From: Pseudofabraea citricarpa
Taxonomy: Eukaryota > Ascomycota > Leotiomycetes > Helotiales > Dermateaceae
Assembly (NCBI GenBank): GCA_029641185.1
Contig: JAPWGK010000003.1
Span: 2,418,001-2,482,000 of the forward strand
Direction: 5' to 3'
DNA length: 64,000 nt
Part shown: positions 24,367-34,881 of the stretch, piece by piece
Numbering within the stretch: the stretch's first letter is position 1
Layout of the letters: each line of letters starts with the position of its first letter
The notes under the pieces: generated by a model
What the model saw: the letters and a program-made list of their open reading frames with translations, nothing else
Told to the model about the DNA's origin: nothing
Database searches by the model: none
Translations under genes and position numbers: made by a program

Positions 24367-26248
24367 TTATGATGATACATTCTTACGACCTTCTTGATCA
24401 ACGACACTTGCAACATCACTAGTCGCTCCACTTGCCGTCCCATCCTCCAAATCACGTACTCTGGCTGGAACGGCCTTCGTACCATGCGACCCATCAAAAT
24501 CCACATCATCCAACACAACCTCGCCACGTTTTGAAGCCTCCAATCTCGCTCTCTTCAACTTCCTCGTCTCAACCTCCACATCATTAGTAACCCACCAAGT
24601 AGTGAGATTAGTTAGGATTGCCATGCCGACCATCGCCATAGCCACTCCAAACGACGTTGCATATCTGGGCGCATACTTCTGTCGGAAGATTTGTGGTCCG
24701 ATGGCTCCACCGATCTGGCCGTAGCTGTTGACGAAACCGATGGAGAAGGCCGATCCGGTCGCTTTGGAGGTAGTTTGTACACGCCATGGCCACATCATTG
24801 GATACCAGGAGGAAGCGAGCGAAGTTGCGAGAATGGATGCTGCGTAGACGCCGCCAGTGTTTGGGAAAGTGACGAGAACGCTATAGCAGGCCAGAATAAC
24901 AATCATGAATGAGAGCGGGTAAAGTGGCCGTGGTAGCCGTGCCGTATCAGCCCAAATTCCGAAAATCGCAATGAATCCGATGGTCAGAACGGCAGTGGGG
25001 ATATTGAGAAGTTGACTTCGTGCAATAGTCGTAAATCCTAAATCGGCAATCACTGTGGGCAGATAGAACTGGAGACCCGTGGTTCCAACAGTGAAGAAAG
25101 CCCAGCAGAAAGTAAATAGCCATGTCTTGACATCTTTCATGACTTCTGCAATCTCTCGCCAGTCGAAGTTCGCTTCTTTGGACTGGGGAGAATTACTTGG
25201 GAGACGAGCTTCAATGAAAGCTTTCTCGTCGGCAGTAAGCCATTTTGCTTGAGGCGGGACTATGAGAGGTTAGTTTTAAAACGTCAAAACTTAGCAATAG
25301 TGAAGCCTTACAATCAGGTAATAAAAAGAAGATTCCAACTCCAATAATTATTGTAAGAATGCCCTCGACAAGAAACATCCTAATTCAATTATAGATTAGT
25401 CGATTATTCAACAAGAGAAAATCCATGTAATCTTACCACTGCCATCCCGAAAGCCCTCCTTTCCCAGAAGCACCGTCAAAAGCAAAAGCCAAGACACCAC
25501 TTATAACCGTACTGAAATTACCAAGCATGTAGAAGTATAAAAGGCGGCGAGCCATCTCATCAGGTCGATACCAGTAGCAAAGCTGGAGAATCACACCGGG
25601 GAACATGCCGGCTTCCATAAGGCCAAGAAAGAAACGGGCGGCGTAAAGGCCTTGAGAGTTTGTAACTGCTGCGTGGCAACAGGTAACGATACCCCAGCTG
25701 ACCATGATACGGGAAAGCCATCTGGAAGGTAGGAGACGTTTAAGAAAGAGATTCGAGGGGGCTTCTGCGATAATATATGGGATCTATAAAGTCTTAGTAA
25801 ACCTCCATGGAAAGCCTCTTAAAGTACTTACGTAGTAAATCGTATTAACCAGATTGTAATCGTCAGCACTCATGGCCAATTGGGTCAAGATGTTTCGGTC
25901 CGTGCCTCGATTCATGATACGAATATTCGAGACCTGTTTATTACATTAGAAAGTCTAGACTTTACTGCCAGTGTAGACCAAAGACATATTACATACATTA
26001 TTCGCGTCCAAGTTTTTCATCAAAAACATAAGTGCACACAACGGCATGATATGCAAATCTATACGTCGCAGCAGCTTTTTCTCTTGCTCGGTGGTGAGAA
26101 GAGCTCGTGCTCGCATGCGCTCAGCTTCGAAGCCACTGACGGCAGCAAAAGATTCATCTTCGAGAATTTGACCACGTTTGGCAAAATGAAGAGTTCCTGG
26201 AGCTTCTTGAATGACCGTGGTCGTTGTGGGCGGATCTTTAGACGACAT
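24367..26248 (-). CDS. MFS permease, anion:cation symporter (Dal5/Tna1-like) family
   Basis: Five exons on the minus strand: 25997-26248, 25832-25933, 25437-25783, 25312-25379, 24367-25259. All four introns (48-63 bases) have GT-AG ends and keep phase, giving 553 residues. The open frame continues 5' only with TTG; the ATG at 26248 is used. Typical ACS features are 'RRIDLHIMPLCALMFLMKNLDANN' (shown split: 'RRIDLHIMPLC' then 'LDANN') at the first helix, 'YIIAEAPSNLFLKR', 'QGLYAARFFLGLMEAGMFPG', then 'LPDFPPQAKWLT' in the central loop and twelve expected helices. Relatives carry allantoate, nicotinate, biotin, pantothenate or tartrate. The substrate here cannot be told. The head-to-head 2OG oxygenase (689 bp between ATGs) suggests shared control. 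Confidence 0.93.
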
Positions 26249-26937
26249 CTTGAAGAACAAGCAATGCTGCAAGTTCTGAAGCTTCTTTCTGATTTAAGCT
26301 TCAAGACTCAAGTAATCGAGGAACTGATACAACAAGAAGAGCATTTGCCCCTACTTAAAAAATTCCCATTAGCACAGCACGACATCATAAGTCGTCTCCA
26401 CCCTGAAACTTTTCACTAAAGCCCAGATGCACAGGAATTAACAATGATCCATGTGCTATAGAGAGGTTGACCGTGCCCGGTCGTAGAAGGATAGAATGAG
26501 CGAACATCAGCCGCCAGGAACGCAAATTCGCCATAATCAATCTTATGAGACAATCATACAAAGATGGGGAAGTTGTGATTGTAGAATTCAGTACATCGAT
26601 AAGAGCATCTCGTTCTTCTAGGGTAGTATGGCGCAAGAGATGCATAACTTTCGCCATCGATGATCGACATTGTGCCACTGGAAGATAAGGAAATCAAGTA
26701 TATACGGCATTGACGGCATGCAAATGGAAGCTAAAGCTTCATAGAAAAAGCTTTAGTTCAGTGGCTGATTACGATGGCAGCTCATCTGGATTGCGAGGTT
26801 GCTCACAAGACTATTTTGTACGTAAATCCATAAAGATGCCGCTTAATACATGACGATGGTCACAAGCGAGACTCTCCTCGACTTGCATAAAACATTGTGG
26901 GACTTGCAACAAACGTCAAGAGCGAACTATTTTCACA
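26249..26937. other. bidirectional promoter region, permease / oxygenase
   Basis: 689 bp between divergent start codons. It holds two CGGCAT words 9 bases apart (26705, 26714) and a GAAGC-TAAA-GCTTC inverted repeat at 26728-26741, both candidates for regulator binding. An ORF on the minus strand (26385-26678, 97 residues) is helical-looking but unidentified and was not accepted. Confidence 0.4.
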
Positions 26938-28200
26938 ATGGCCCAAGTTCTACCAGCGCAAGCAGATATACCTCGAAAGCTTCATTATGAGCAGGTGGCT
27001 GAAACAAAACACGAGCGTAAGAAACACATACCATTTGAAAGTTGCAACACTCTGATGCAGAGCTACAGTCGATTGGGCAGACTTAGTGACAATTGATCTG
27101 TCCAAATTTGATGCTCCTAACGGAAAGGAAGAATTGGCCAAACAGCTTTTCAATGCAATTCAACAAATTGGTATATTGTAGCAAATATCATGAGCAGCAA
27201 AGAACTGTGGCTAATACCTTCCAGGCTTCTTTTATATCATAAATTTCGGGCTAAACCAACAAGAGGTGGACAACCAATTTGCCATTGGCAAGGAATTTTT
27301 CAATCTCTCCACAGAAGAGAAATTGAAATACCGTGCCGACCTCGAGAACGGTGGTTACAATGGGTACAAGCCATTAGGGCTTCGCGAAATCCTGCCGGGC
27401 AAGTTTGATGTTCGTCTCGAATTTCCTCGTTTTGGAATAAGATGCTAATTGTCAAGTAGAATACTGAGATCTACAACATTCCCAAATTCATTCCGGAGTA
27501 TACACGTCCACACCCAGAAGTTATCAAAGAGAACTGGCATGATATCGAGAAGTTTGGTAAGCATATCAACGACGATATTGTTGGAAAGCTGCTCGTCTTG
27601 TTTGCCATTATCCTTGAGCTGCCTGAAAATTACTTCTTGGATCGTCATCGGTATACCGAAAAATCAGACTGCCACTTACGATATATGAAGTACCATCACC
27701 GTGCCCCAGAAGAAAATCAAGAGTTGGGTCGTGTTTGGGCTAAAGGACATACCGACTTCGGAAGTTTGACGCTTCTCTTCAGACAGCCTGTTGCAGCACT
27801 TCAAGTCCGTACGCCTCAAGAGACATGGAAATGGGTAAAGCCTTACCCCGGAAGTATCACAGTCAACATTGCCGACTCTTTGGCATTCCTTACCAATGGA
27901 TTTTTGAAGAGCAGTATTCATCGAGTCGTCGCTCCACCACCTGATCAGGAACATCTGGATCGCATTGGTGTGCTGTACTTTGTAAGACCTGAGGATAAGC
28001 TGCCACTTGTCCCGGTAGATAGTCCTGTGCTGGAGCGATTGGGGTTAAAAGAGAAGGATCCAAGTGACAATGGAGAGATAGTAACTGCTGGTGAATGGGT
28101 GAAAGCCCGAGTTGCTGGTAATGTGAGTGGAAAGAATGGTGCCAGGGATGCAGGAGACCACGAAGTCATCAAGGGAAAGAAGGCAAAGTACTATGATTAA
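26938..28200 (+). CDS. 2-oxoglutarate/Fe(II)-dependent oxygenase (IPNS-like)
   Basis: Four exons: 26938-27016, 27069-27170, 27225-27409, 27460-28200, total 368 residues. Introns are 50-54 bases; the third has an unusual GTTCGT donor but restores the frame exactly. The N-terminal DIOX_N domain shows 'LDWADLVTIDLSKFD' (first residue across a splice) and 'GFFYIINFGL'. The catalytic double-stranded beta-helix has 'GHTDFGSLTLLF' (His219, Asp221), 'SSIHRVVAPP' (His276) and Arg290 in 'DRIGVLYF', matching the HxD...H iron site and 2OG-binding Arg. The 'GKFDNTEIYNIPKF' segment is usual for uncharacterised fungal members. Enzymes of this group hydroxylate, desaturate or cyclise small molecules. Divergent from an ACS permease and followed by a cupin, so a small-molecule role is likely. 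Substrate unknown. Confidence 0.92.
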
Positions 28201-28695
28201 GAACCTCATATCAGATCCCTTATTTGAACCCCTTTTCGACTTCCTTTCTGAACTTCTTATGATCCCACGATTGACGTCGCTTCTGATAATTTCCATCGGC
28301 TAAGTAAAAAAGAATATTGTTGAGGTCCCAAGACATTGTCTGGGTTTTCTCAGAACCATACAACGGAATTGCAAAGTTGCCATCACCTCAATGCTGAATA
28401 GTTCCAAAAGTGGGCTGAAGCTAAAAGTGCACAAGTTAATGAGCAAGTGGGGTCGTGATGGTAGGCGACGTATGCCGCGCCTGATAAACTTCTCCGCTCT
28501 GTATGCCGTGCATATCAGGGATAGCGGCAAGCGACGCGGCGAAGCTTAGTAGCACGCCATCCTCCCATGAAATGAGGTGGAAGAAACATTGCTACTTGCG
28601 ATATCACGGCTTCTGCACAATAAGAACATATCGGACTTCTCAGTCGCAAGATACTGCACACGATATTTCCGTCCAATATCTACCTACAAAATACA
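28201..28695. other. intergenic, oxygenase to cupin
   Basis: About 0.5 kb between two genes on the same strand. No supported coding frame and no clear element. Confidence 0.4.
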
Positions 28696-29317
28696 ATGGC
28701 CAACTTACCAACAGACGCTTCTGCTTCCGCCCCCTCTTCGGTTGAGCAATGGAAGCATGATGGTGTTCAAGTCATTCCCAGTGACTCCCTTGATTCCAAC
28801 ACCGCCCAAACTCCAGGTGTGTGACAATCTATATCACGACTCCAGCTAGGTATGTTAAAATTATGAGTTTCTAGGCATGAACCGCGCCGCTGCAATCAAT
28901 TTTGCCAGAGCTGGTGCCAAAAAGCTCTGGGCTGGGACGGTCACGATCCATCCCAATGCCAAGACCGGGGCCCATCACCATGGCCATCTCGAGTCGGTCA
29001 TTTATGTTGTGAAGGGCAAGGCGCGAATGAGATGGGGGGAGAAGCTTGAGTTTACAGCTGAAGCTGGACCCGGCGACTTTATTTTTGTGCCGCCGTACGT
29101 GCCCCATCAGGAGATCAATGCGCTTGAGGACGAGAGCTTGGAGTGCGTATTGATCCGAAGCGACGGAGAAGCAGTGGCGGTCAATCTACCAGATCTGAAG
29201 CCAGTGGAAGAGCCTGAGAACGTCAAGTGGATAGATCCCACGCATGCAAACTTGCCCGATCATCACCACCACCATGATCATGCTTATGCCCATACTCATG
29301 ACCATGAACATGAGTAG
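28696..29317 (+). CDS. cupin-domain protein with His-rich C-terminus
   Basis: Exons 28696-28816 and 28875-29317 (58-base intron, GTGTGT donor, TCTAG acceptor) give 187 residues. A single small cupin barrel covers about residues 45-150. Motif 1 is 'GAHHHGHLESVIYVVKG' (His74, His76 and Glu80 as HxHxxxE); motif 2 is 'GDFIFVPPYVPHQEIN' (His118). These are the normal metal ligands, so it probably binds Mn, Fe, Ni or Zn. The last 30 residues are His/Asp/Glu-rich ('DHHHHHDHAY', 'HTHDHEHE'), resembling metal-storage or chaperone tails (inference). No signal peptide. It sits 495 bp downstream of the 2OG oxygenase, in the same orientation, and may act on the same compound. Enzymatic activity (isomerase, dioxygenase) is not determinable. 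Confidence 0.88.
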
Positions 29318-30787
29318 ATTGCAGGTGTCAGTAAAGAATAAAAAAAAACCTTGAAAGACAAGGAAGGATAATCTAATCCGCAAAAACATACCTTGCTTCT
29401 CAACATGACCTTGCATTATCTCGTTGCTGTACAGGACTTTGCAAATATATGCCTCAGCGGTTCGCTGTCGCAAAAGCTAATCCCCATTACCATATTGCAC
29501 AGTTTGTGTGTCGTTGCCAGTGTCGTCGCTAGTTTGTAAAGTTGGTGAGAGTAGGAAGGGAGTCTGAACTTCCTTTTTCCTACCAGCCAACCAATTTCAA
29601 ATATACCAAGACAAGGTATATAGAACTTGTATTCGTACGATTCTAACTACATTTTCTGATTCCCTTGATATTCTAGAGGGAGGCTTTGGGATTACTAACC
29701 CAACAGGGGCAGTAGAGCTCGGTCCTTTTGACACAGGTGATGGCTGAGAGTACTGAAAGTACGAAGTATACTGAAATGAATATTTTTGATTTACATCTTG
29801 ATTGTCCTGCAAACACAGTGTAGGTTAATTTATTAGACAAGGGAGAGATCTTTAATTGACATGAAAGATCTTCAGATAGAGAACAGCTATTACATATGTC
29901 TTACGCTTTCGGGTAGTGGTAGCACGAGCACAGGAGTACATGCAGCCACATCTAATAAAAGAACCCGGGATAAACTCCCTGCGGAGAGTTCTTGAGCCAC
30001 GTGGGAATGTGCTGGATGGACAAGACCTTGGCAAGATAGATGGATAATCAAGCCCAGTTGCTGAAACACTCGAGATGTTTAGTTTACGTTAGTTTATCAG
30101 AAATTCAGAATCGTGATTTTGCCAAGCGAGCGGGTTATATAGCTTGTGGGCGAGAGAGAGGGCTTATGCTTGAGGATGGATGATTGATGGAATAGGCCTG
30201 GGATTTCTTTCACATGGCCGTCTCCACTGGTAGCAAACAGAGATGGTTAGTAGAAAGTTAGACTGTCGATCCGGCTGTTTGGGAATCGAGCTGTTTGGTG
30301 TGCTCGGTTGGTGGATCCGAAAGAAGGGATGAATTATGGAATTCCTGGGGAAACTCCCGACCCGCCTCGGACCAAACTCTATTTGGCGACCGCGTCCGCA
30401 GGAATGTGATTGATTGTCTGAGCGCGCCAAAATAAACAAAACAAACACTGCACTCGTACTCACTCACACTCACAGCCACACCATACCGCCATGCCTGCAT
30501 GTCTATTCCTTCTTCCCTTTCTTCTACGACTCTGATTCTTCAAGAGCATTGAAATATCTTTGCATTCCGTTCCTGTCTTTCAAGAGACACACTCGCCCCT
30601 CTATCTTCTCAAGCCTTGCGCCTTACGATCAAACCGATCTGCTTGCACATGGTTACCGGCAGTTAGATCTATTGCTCAGCTGCTTCATACGTCAACCTCA
30701 CAACACTGCCTACAGCCGTGCGAAAGTCTATTCCATGCCGACACAACTCTCACCGTTCAATACCGCACGCTCTTAGATCCATCCATC
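29318..30787. other. intergenic, with a possible small minus-strand transcript
   Basis: 1.5 kb upstream of the disordered nuclear-type protein. The right part is its promoter and leader (CA-rich near 30450-30480, CT-rich near 30505-30530). On the minus strand a TATA-like box (30132-30142) precedes a segment with a good-looking intron (see finding at 29640-30142). Confidence 0.35.
30132..30142 (-). promoter_or_regulatory. TATA-like box on the minus strand
   Basis: CTATATAACC on the minus strand. Its only candidate target is the small spliced frame lying at about 29640-30100. Confidence 0.25.
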
Positions 30788-33318
30788 ATGGCTACGGCAC
30801 ACCAGGTATGTCTCGAAAAGTCAAATTACCACGAGGTGTCTGCGTATCTGCACCATTCCAAGACATAACCATTGCGTCGTGGCTTTTGTGATAAGTCAAC
30901 TGCTAACACAAACAGCCTCTGGGTCATTACAGACAACGATCTCGAGACACTCATCGTGAGGAGTCCGCTCTTGAGCCCGTTAAGAAACCAACCAAGAGAT
31001 TGTTTAGCAACCGCGATGCCCCCTCCGATCACACAGACTCATCCGAATACAATGGCGAAAATGGAGAAAACACTCTACCTGAAGGAGAATACCCCTCGGG
31101 AAAACGCCACCGAACTGGCAACTGGCCGCTCACAAACACAAATTCCAACAATGCACCACCTGCCCGTCCACGTTTCTCCAGTGAATCTCGACGATCCCCA
31201 CCACGCCGATCCAATTCTGAACAGGCACGCTCCTCTAGATTTATCGAAGGTAGCATGAACGATCGTGTCAGTCGAAAGCCACCATCAACCTACACTGGGA
31301 ATGATGAGGAATTGCGTGAGACATACGACAATTACCAGGCCAAGAATCGCAAGAGATCAAGATCAAAGAAGTTCACCTATCACCCAAACAACTCAATTGC
31401 ACAATCTACCTCCACAGATGCCTCCCGACAGTCCAGTATCTTTCGCTTCGGCAAGTCTATAGCCGCGTCTTTCAATCCTACAAATTGGAAGATTTGGACG
31501 AAAGAGGCAGAAGAGGAGGATGTATTAACCGACGAGCAGGTTAAGCTAAAAGAACGCCAGGAGAAGGCCGCAAGAATTTACCAAGAACTGAAGAGCACGG
31601 GTTACTTTCAAGATGGGGCACATTCAGGAAGTCTACAACGTGGAGCAGAATCAGCGGCAGCAGCTGCGGAAGCTCAGAAGGCGTCAGCTAGGTCAGCCAA
31701 GTCAGCCAAGCACGATTCTGGGATTGCGCTTGGCTCAGATCCTAAGGTCCAGCCACGCTCATCATCTGTAGGACCCCGTCGAGCCCGCGAGCCTGTTTTA
31801 CATGGCCAGAACAAGATGAGTATGGCGGAGAAGAGAATGGGCAGAGTCTTCCTTGAACACGAAGGGCTACCCGAAGATATTCAAGGAGTCACTCCAAAGT
31901 CTGTCTCCAAATCTGTTCGCATGTCAGAGACATCGTCCCGAAAGTCCTTCCAGTTCACCAGACCATCGTTGCACAATATTAGAAAGAGCTTCGATAAATC
32001 ATCTGCGGCGTCTGATCTCGGCGTTGATAATGATGGACGTTTACAAAAAGTTCCTTCGCGGAAGGATTTGCAGAGACAACAAAAGCTTGTCAAGAAAGTT
32101 AGCGATTTAGAAGGCAAGCTTGAGGCTGCTCGTCGTCAGCTATCTGAGGCAATGGCCGAGCCTGTTCCTATGCAGCCAGTACCAAGGGGTCGCTCGCGTT
32201 TTGTCCCAGGGGCTTTGGCAACTCTGCCTTCAGAGCGACTTCTTAGCGGATACGTTAGCAATGACAGTGAGAGTCCTTCTCCAGCTGCTAGGAACCTGGT
32301 TGAGAGCCCTAGTAATATTGGAAAAGCCATCACCATCGATCCTACTTCCGGCGTTCATACTGAAGCACTTGCTCCTGAAAGCTCATCTGCCATCCAGCAA
32401 AGTGTTGACAATTCTGCTAGCTACGAGTTGCCGTCTGCAATGGTTGATGAGACCGTGCAGCATCCTCCGCAGCTTGATAAGCCCCTGCCTGAGCCCCTTG
32501 TATCCCTCGAGGAACTTGCTACTGCGAAGAAGCCTGATGAAAAGGCGTTGGCCACTAAGACGACGGTACGACGGAACGAAATCGAGAATGCTCCTTCGGT
32601 TAGCGAGTTTACTTCATCCGAGTTTCTAAGCCAGAGCATCGAAACCGATTATTCAGAGAACGAGACTGGTCTTACTAGACAACTATCCAAGAAACGCAAA
32701 TCTAGTTTTGAGGGCCTAGCAAATGATGGTGGTCAGTACAAGCCTCCCTCAGAGTCATCAGACGACGAGGATTATGAACCGATCAAGAAGAGAACACCAC
32801 CGAAGAAGAGAGCTCGAAAGATTCCTTCGACTCCGGATCTTAAGAAGGCACAACCTCAGAATCAACGCCAACACGCAGCACGCCATCATTCCACAAAGAA
32901 ACCTGCTTCAGTCATGGGACCATTGTCATCTTCAAAGAGTAAGATTCCACGCAAGCCAATCGCAGCCCGCCAATCCGCATCTCCACCTCCCTCCGCGGCA
33001 TTTACTGGTTTAGACAATATCCAGACGAGCAAAGCTTTCATGAACCAAGACCAAGTTGCATCGAGAAATGTGCTTCAGGATGATGTCGGAGCGTATAGTG
33101 CAACCCCTGGTGTATGCTCAGATGAGGATGTGCCACCTATGCCTAAGCTACCCAGTGCATTCCGTGCAGCTGCTAGTCAAGTTTTCGAGAAGACAGAGAA
33201 GAGCCTGGAGAACCGTAACCTCAAGAATAATACCGGAAAGCCGCAGGAGATGAGAGGAGACCCAGAGAAGCAACCCCTAGGCAAGGAGAGTTTCGAGTGG
33301 GACGAGGACGTCTTCTAA
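30788..33318 (+). CDS. large disordered, probably nuclear protein
   Basis: Exon 1 (30788-30805) encodes only MATAHQ; a 110-base intron (GTATGT...AACAG) leads to exon 2 (30916-33318), giving 806 residues. The start 'MATAHQPLGHYRQRSRDTHRE' and end 'ESFEWDEDVF' are reminiscent of a conserved Pezizomycotina family sometimes named nuclear RNA-binding protein, though no RNA-binding fold is visible. Most of the chain is Ser/Arg/Lys/Pro-rich and disordered. Ordered patches: 'FRFGKSIAASFNPTNWKIW' (about 180-198), a helix 'LTDEQVKLKERQEKAARIYQ', 'MAEKRMGRVFLEHEGLPED', and a coiled coil 'QKLVKKVSDLEGKLEAARRQ' near 395-415. A basic cluster 'KKRTPPKKRARK' near residue 630 is an NLS candidate. Function not assignable. 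Confidence 0.82.
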
Positions 33319-33944
33319 GTAGAAGCATCCGGCTCAGGGCCTCTACATCTGCACATTGATGATAATCGGAGAATATGGCGTTGAATCCACGGTCACCGAA
33401 TAATTTGAAGGAGGAAAACATGGAGGCGGTACCGATGGATCGACCGACTGATATTACGTTTTTATGCCCTGTCACGAAATGACTGACCCCTGATGAATTT
33501 TCACGACTTTCACTTTCACTTTTTCCCCTTTTACATCGACGAGTCTATGAGTCTACGAGCTATGATGCACAACCGACTTACTTCAACCTTACCTTTCCTA
33601 CCCTAACTTCCCTATTCTCTCATACGAGATGAGGAAGGTGGGGAAAGCTATGGCATGGCATGGTATGGTATGGTATGGGAATGGTACGATGGAATCGAAA
33701 ACGGTTGTCCTGCTTTGCTTTTTGCGCGTTGCACCCTTTTTGCATTTCTGCAATTTCGCGGCTTTTATTTCTGGCATTTTCAGCACTGCACCTTAGAGCA
33801 AGCAAGCGAGCGAGCGAGCGAGCGAACGTCATACCTTTTGCCTTTTCTTTTACCTTGACCTTTACCCTACCGATTTGTCTGATTTCAGTTCCGTTCTTGT
33901 ATGAATCTGTACGCTTGCTTCTGTCGATATGGAGTGCACTGGCT

Positions 33945-33992
33945 GGGATGGGATGGGATGGGATGGGGGGTTTATGGATGGATGGATGGATG
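33945..33992. repeat. GATGG / ATGG microsatellite
   Basis: Four head-to-tail GGGAT-type 5-mers followed by TTT and about four ATGG units. Seen directly. Confidence 0.9.
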
Positions 33993-34348
33993 CTTTTTTC
34001 CTTTCCCTTGCCTACCCTACCCGTGAGCTATGGCGAGCGGCTTTCTTCTTTAGTTTAGTCACCGCGCTAGCTAGCCACAGAGAAGAAATTGCACGATAAT
34101 GAAAAGACACATGAACATATACTGAGCAAGGAAGGAAGAAAAAGTGACGCGAGACCATAAATACTATACTGATACTAGATTCTAGATCCGTACGCTGATG
34201 GTACATGTTAACAACTGGCTTGGATTAATGTGCCAAACACAAACACAAACACAAATGCAATGATGTCACATCCAGGAGCAGATGGTAAAAGACAAGACAT
34301 GATTGATCTATTGCCAGTATCGGGATCTGCTAAACTAGCTAGCTACGT

Positions 34349-34377
34349 AGGGTAGGTAGGTAGGTAGGTAGGTAGGT
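34349..34377. repeat. TAGG microsatellite
   Basis: About six to seven TAGG units in tandem, just after a CTAGCTAGCTACG stretch. Seen directly. Confidence 0.9.
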
Positions 34378-34881
34378 GAGGTATGTATATACAGTTTGAG
34401 AAAAGAGACAAGATAGAGAGAAGGAGATGAGAGAAATGAGAAGATTAAAATATTGCTACCGGCCGTTTTGTATCATCGGCTTGCCTATCCTTAACTACAT
34501 ACACCAAGTTTGCTTGCCAAGCGGCAAAAGAAGAGGAATCGAGGAATCCCAAGTGCCCCCTCTCCCAAAAGCAGCAAAAAACAACAAAACAGAACAAAAG
34601 AGATACCACACGAGAATATAAATGCTGTACCAAGAAGCTGGCTCGATAAAAAAAAAAGATCAGCAATGGTGCAAAAATAAATAAAAATACTCGCAAGTCA
34701 AATGTCGTTAGTCCCGTAATCGGCCAGTCCCAAACCCCCTCGCTATCAGGTTAGGCCGCCCTTTTTTTGTTTCGCTGTCCTGCAACCAGGAATCGTCTAT
34801 AACCCATATTTGCCCCCTCCCTTGAAATTCCTTTGACACCGTGAGAACTTGAAAAAACAAAACTCAACCAAATGAGGTTTC

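Larger units (their letters stand above)
33319..34881. other. convergent intergenic region with microsatellites
   Basis: 1.56 kb between the 3' ends of two converging genes. It holds ATGGT repeats near 33650-33680, GAGC repeats near 33806-33824, GATGG/ATGG repeats (33945-33992), an ACAAAC run near 34237-34256 and a TAGG repeat (34349-34377). No supported gene. Confidence 0.45.

Noticed and set aside
26385..26678. 97-codon open frame on - strand between permease and oxygenase
   Set aside because: Helical-looking, but it has no recognisable domain and occupies the shared promoter. It could be a relic of a regulator gene, but the support is too weak.
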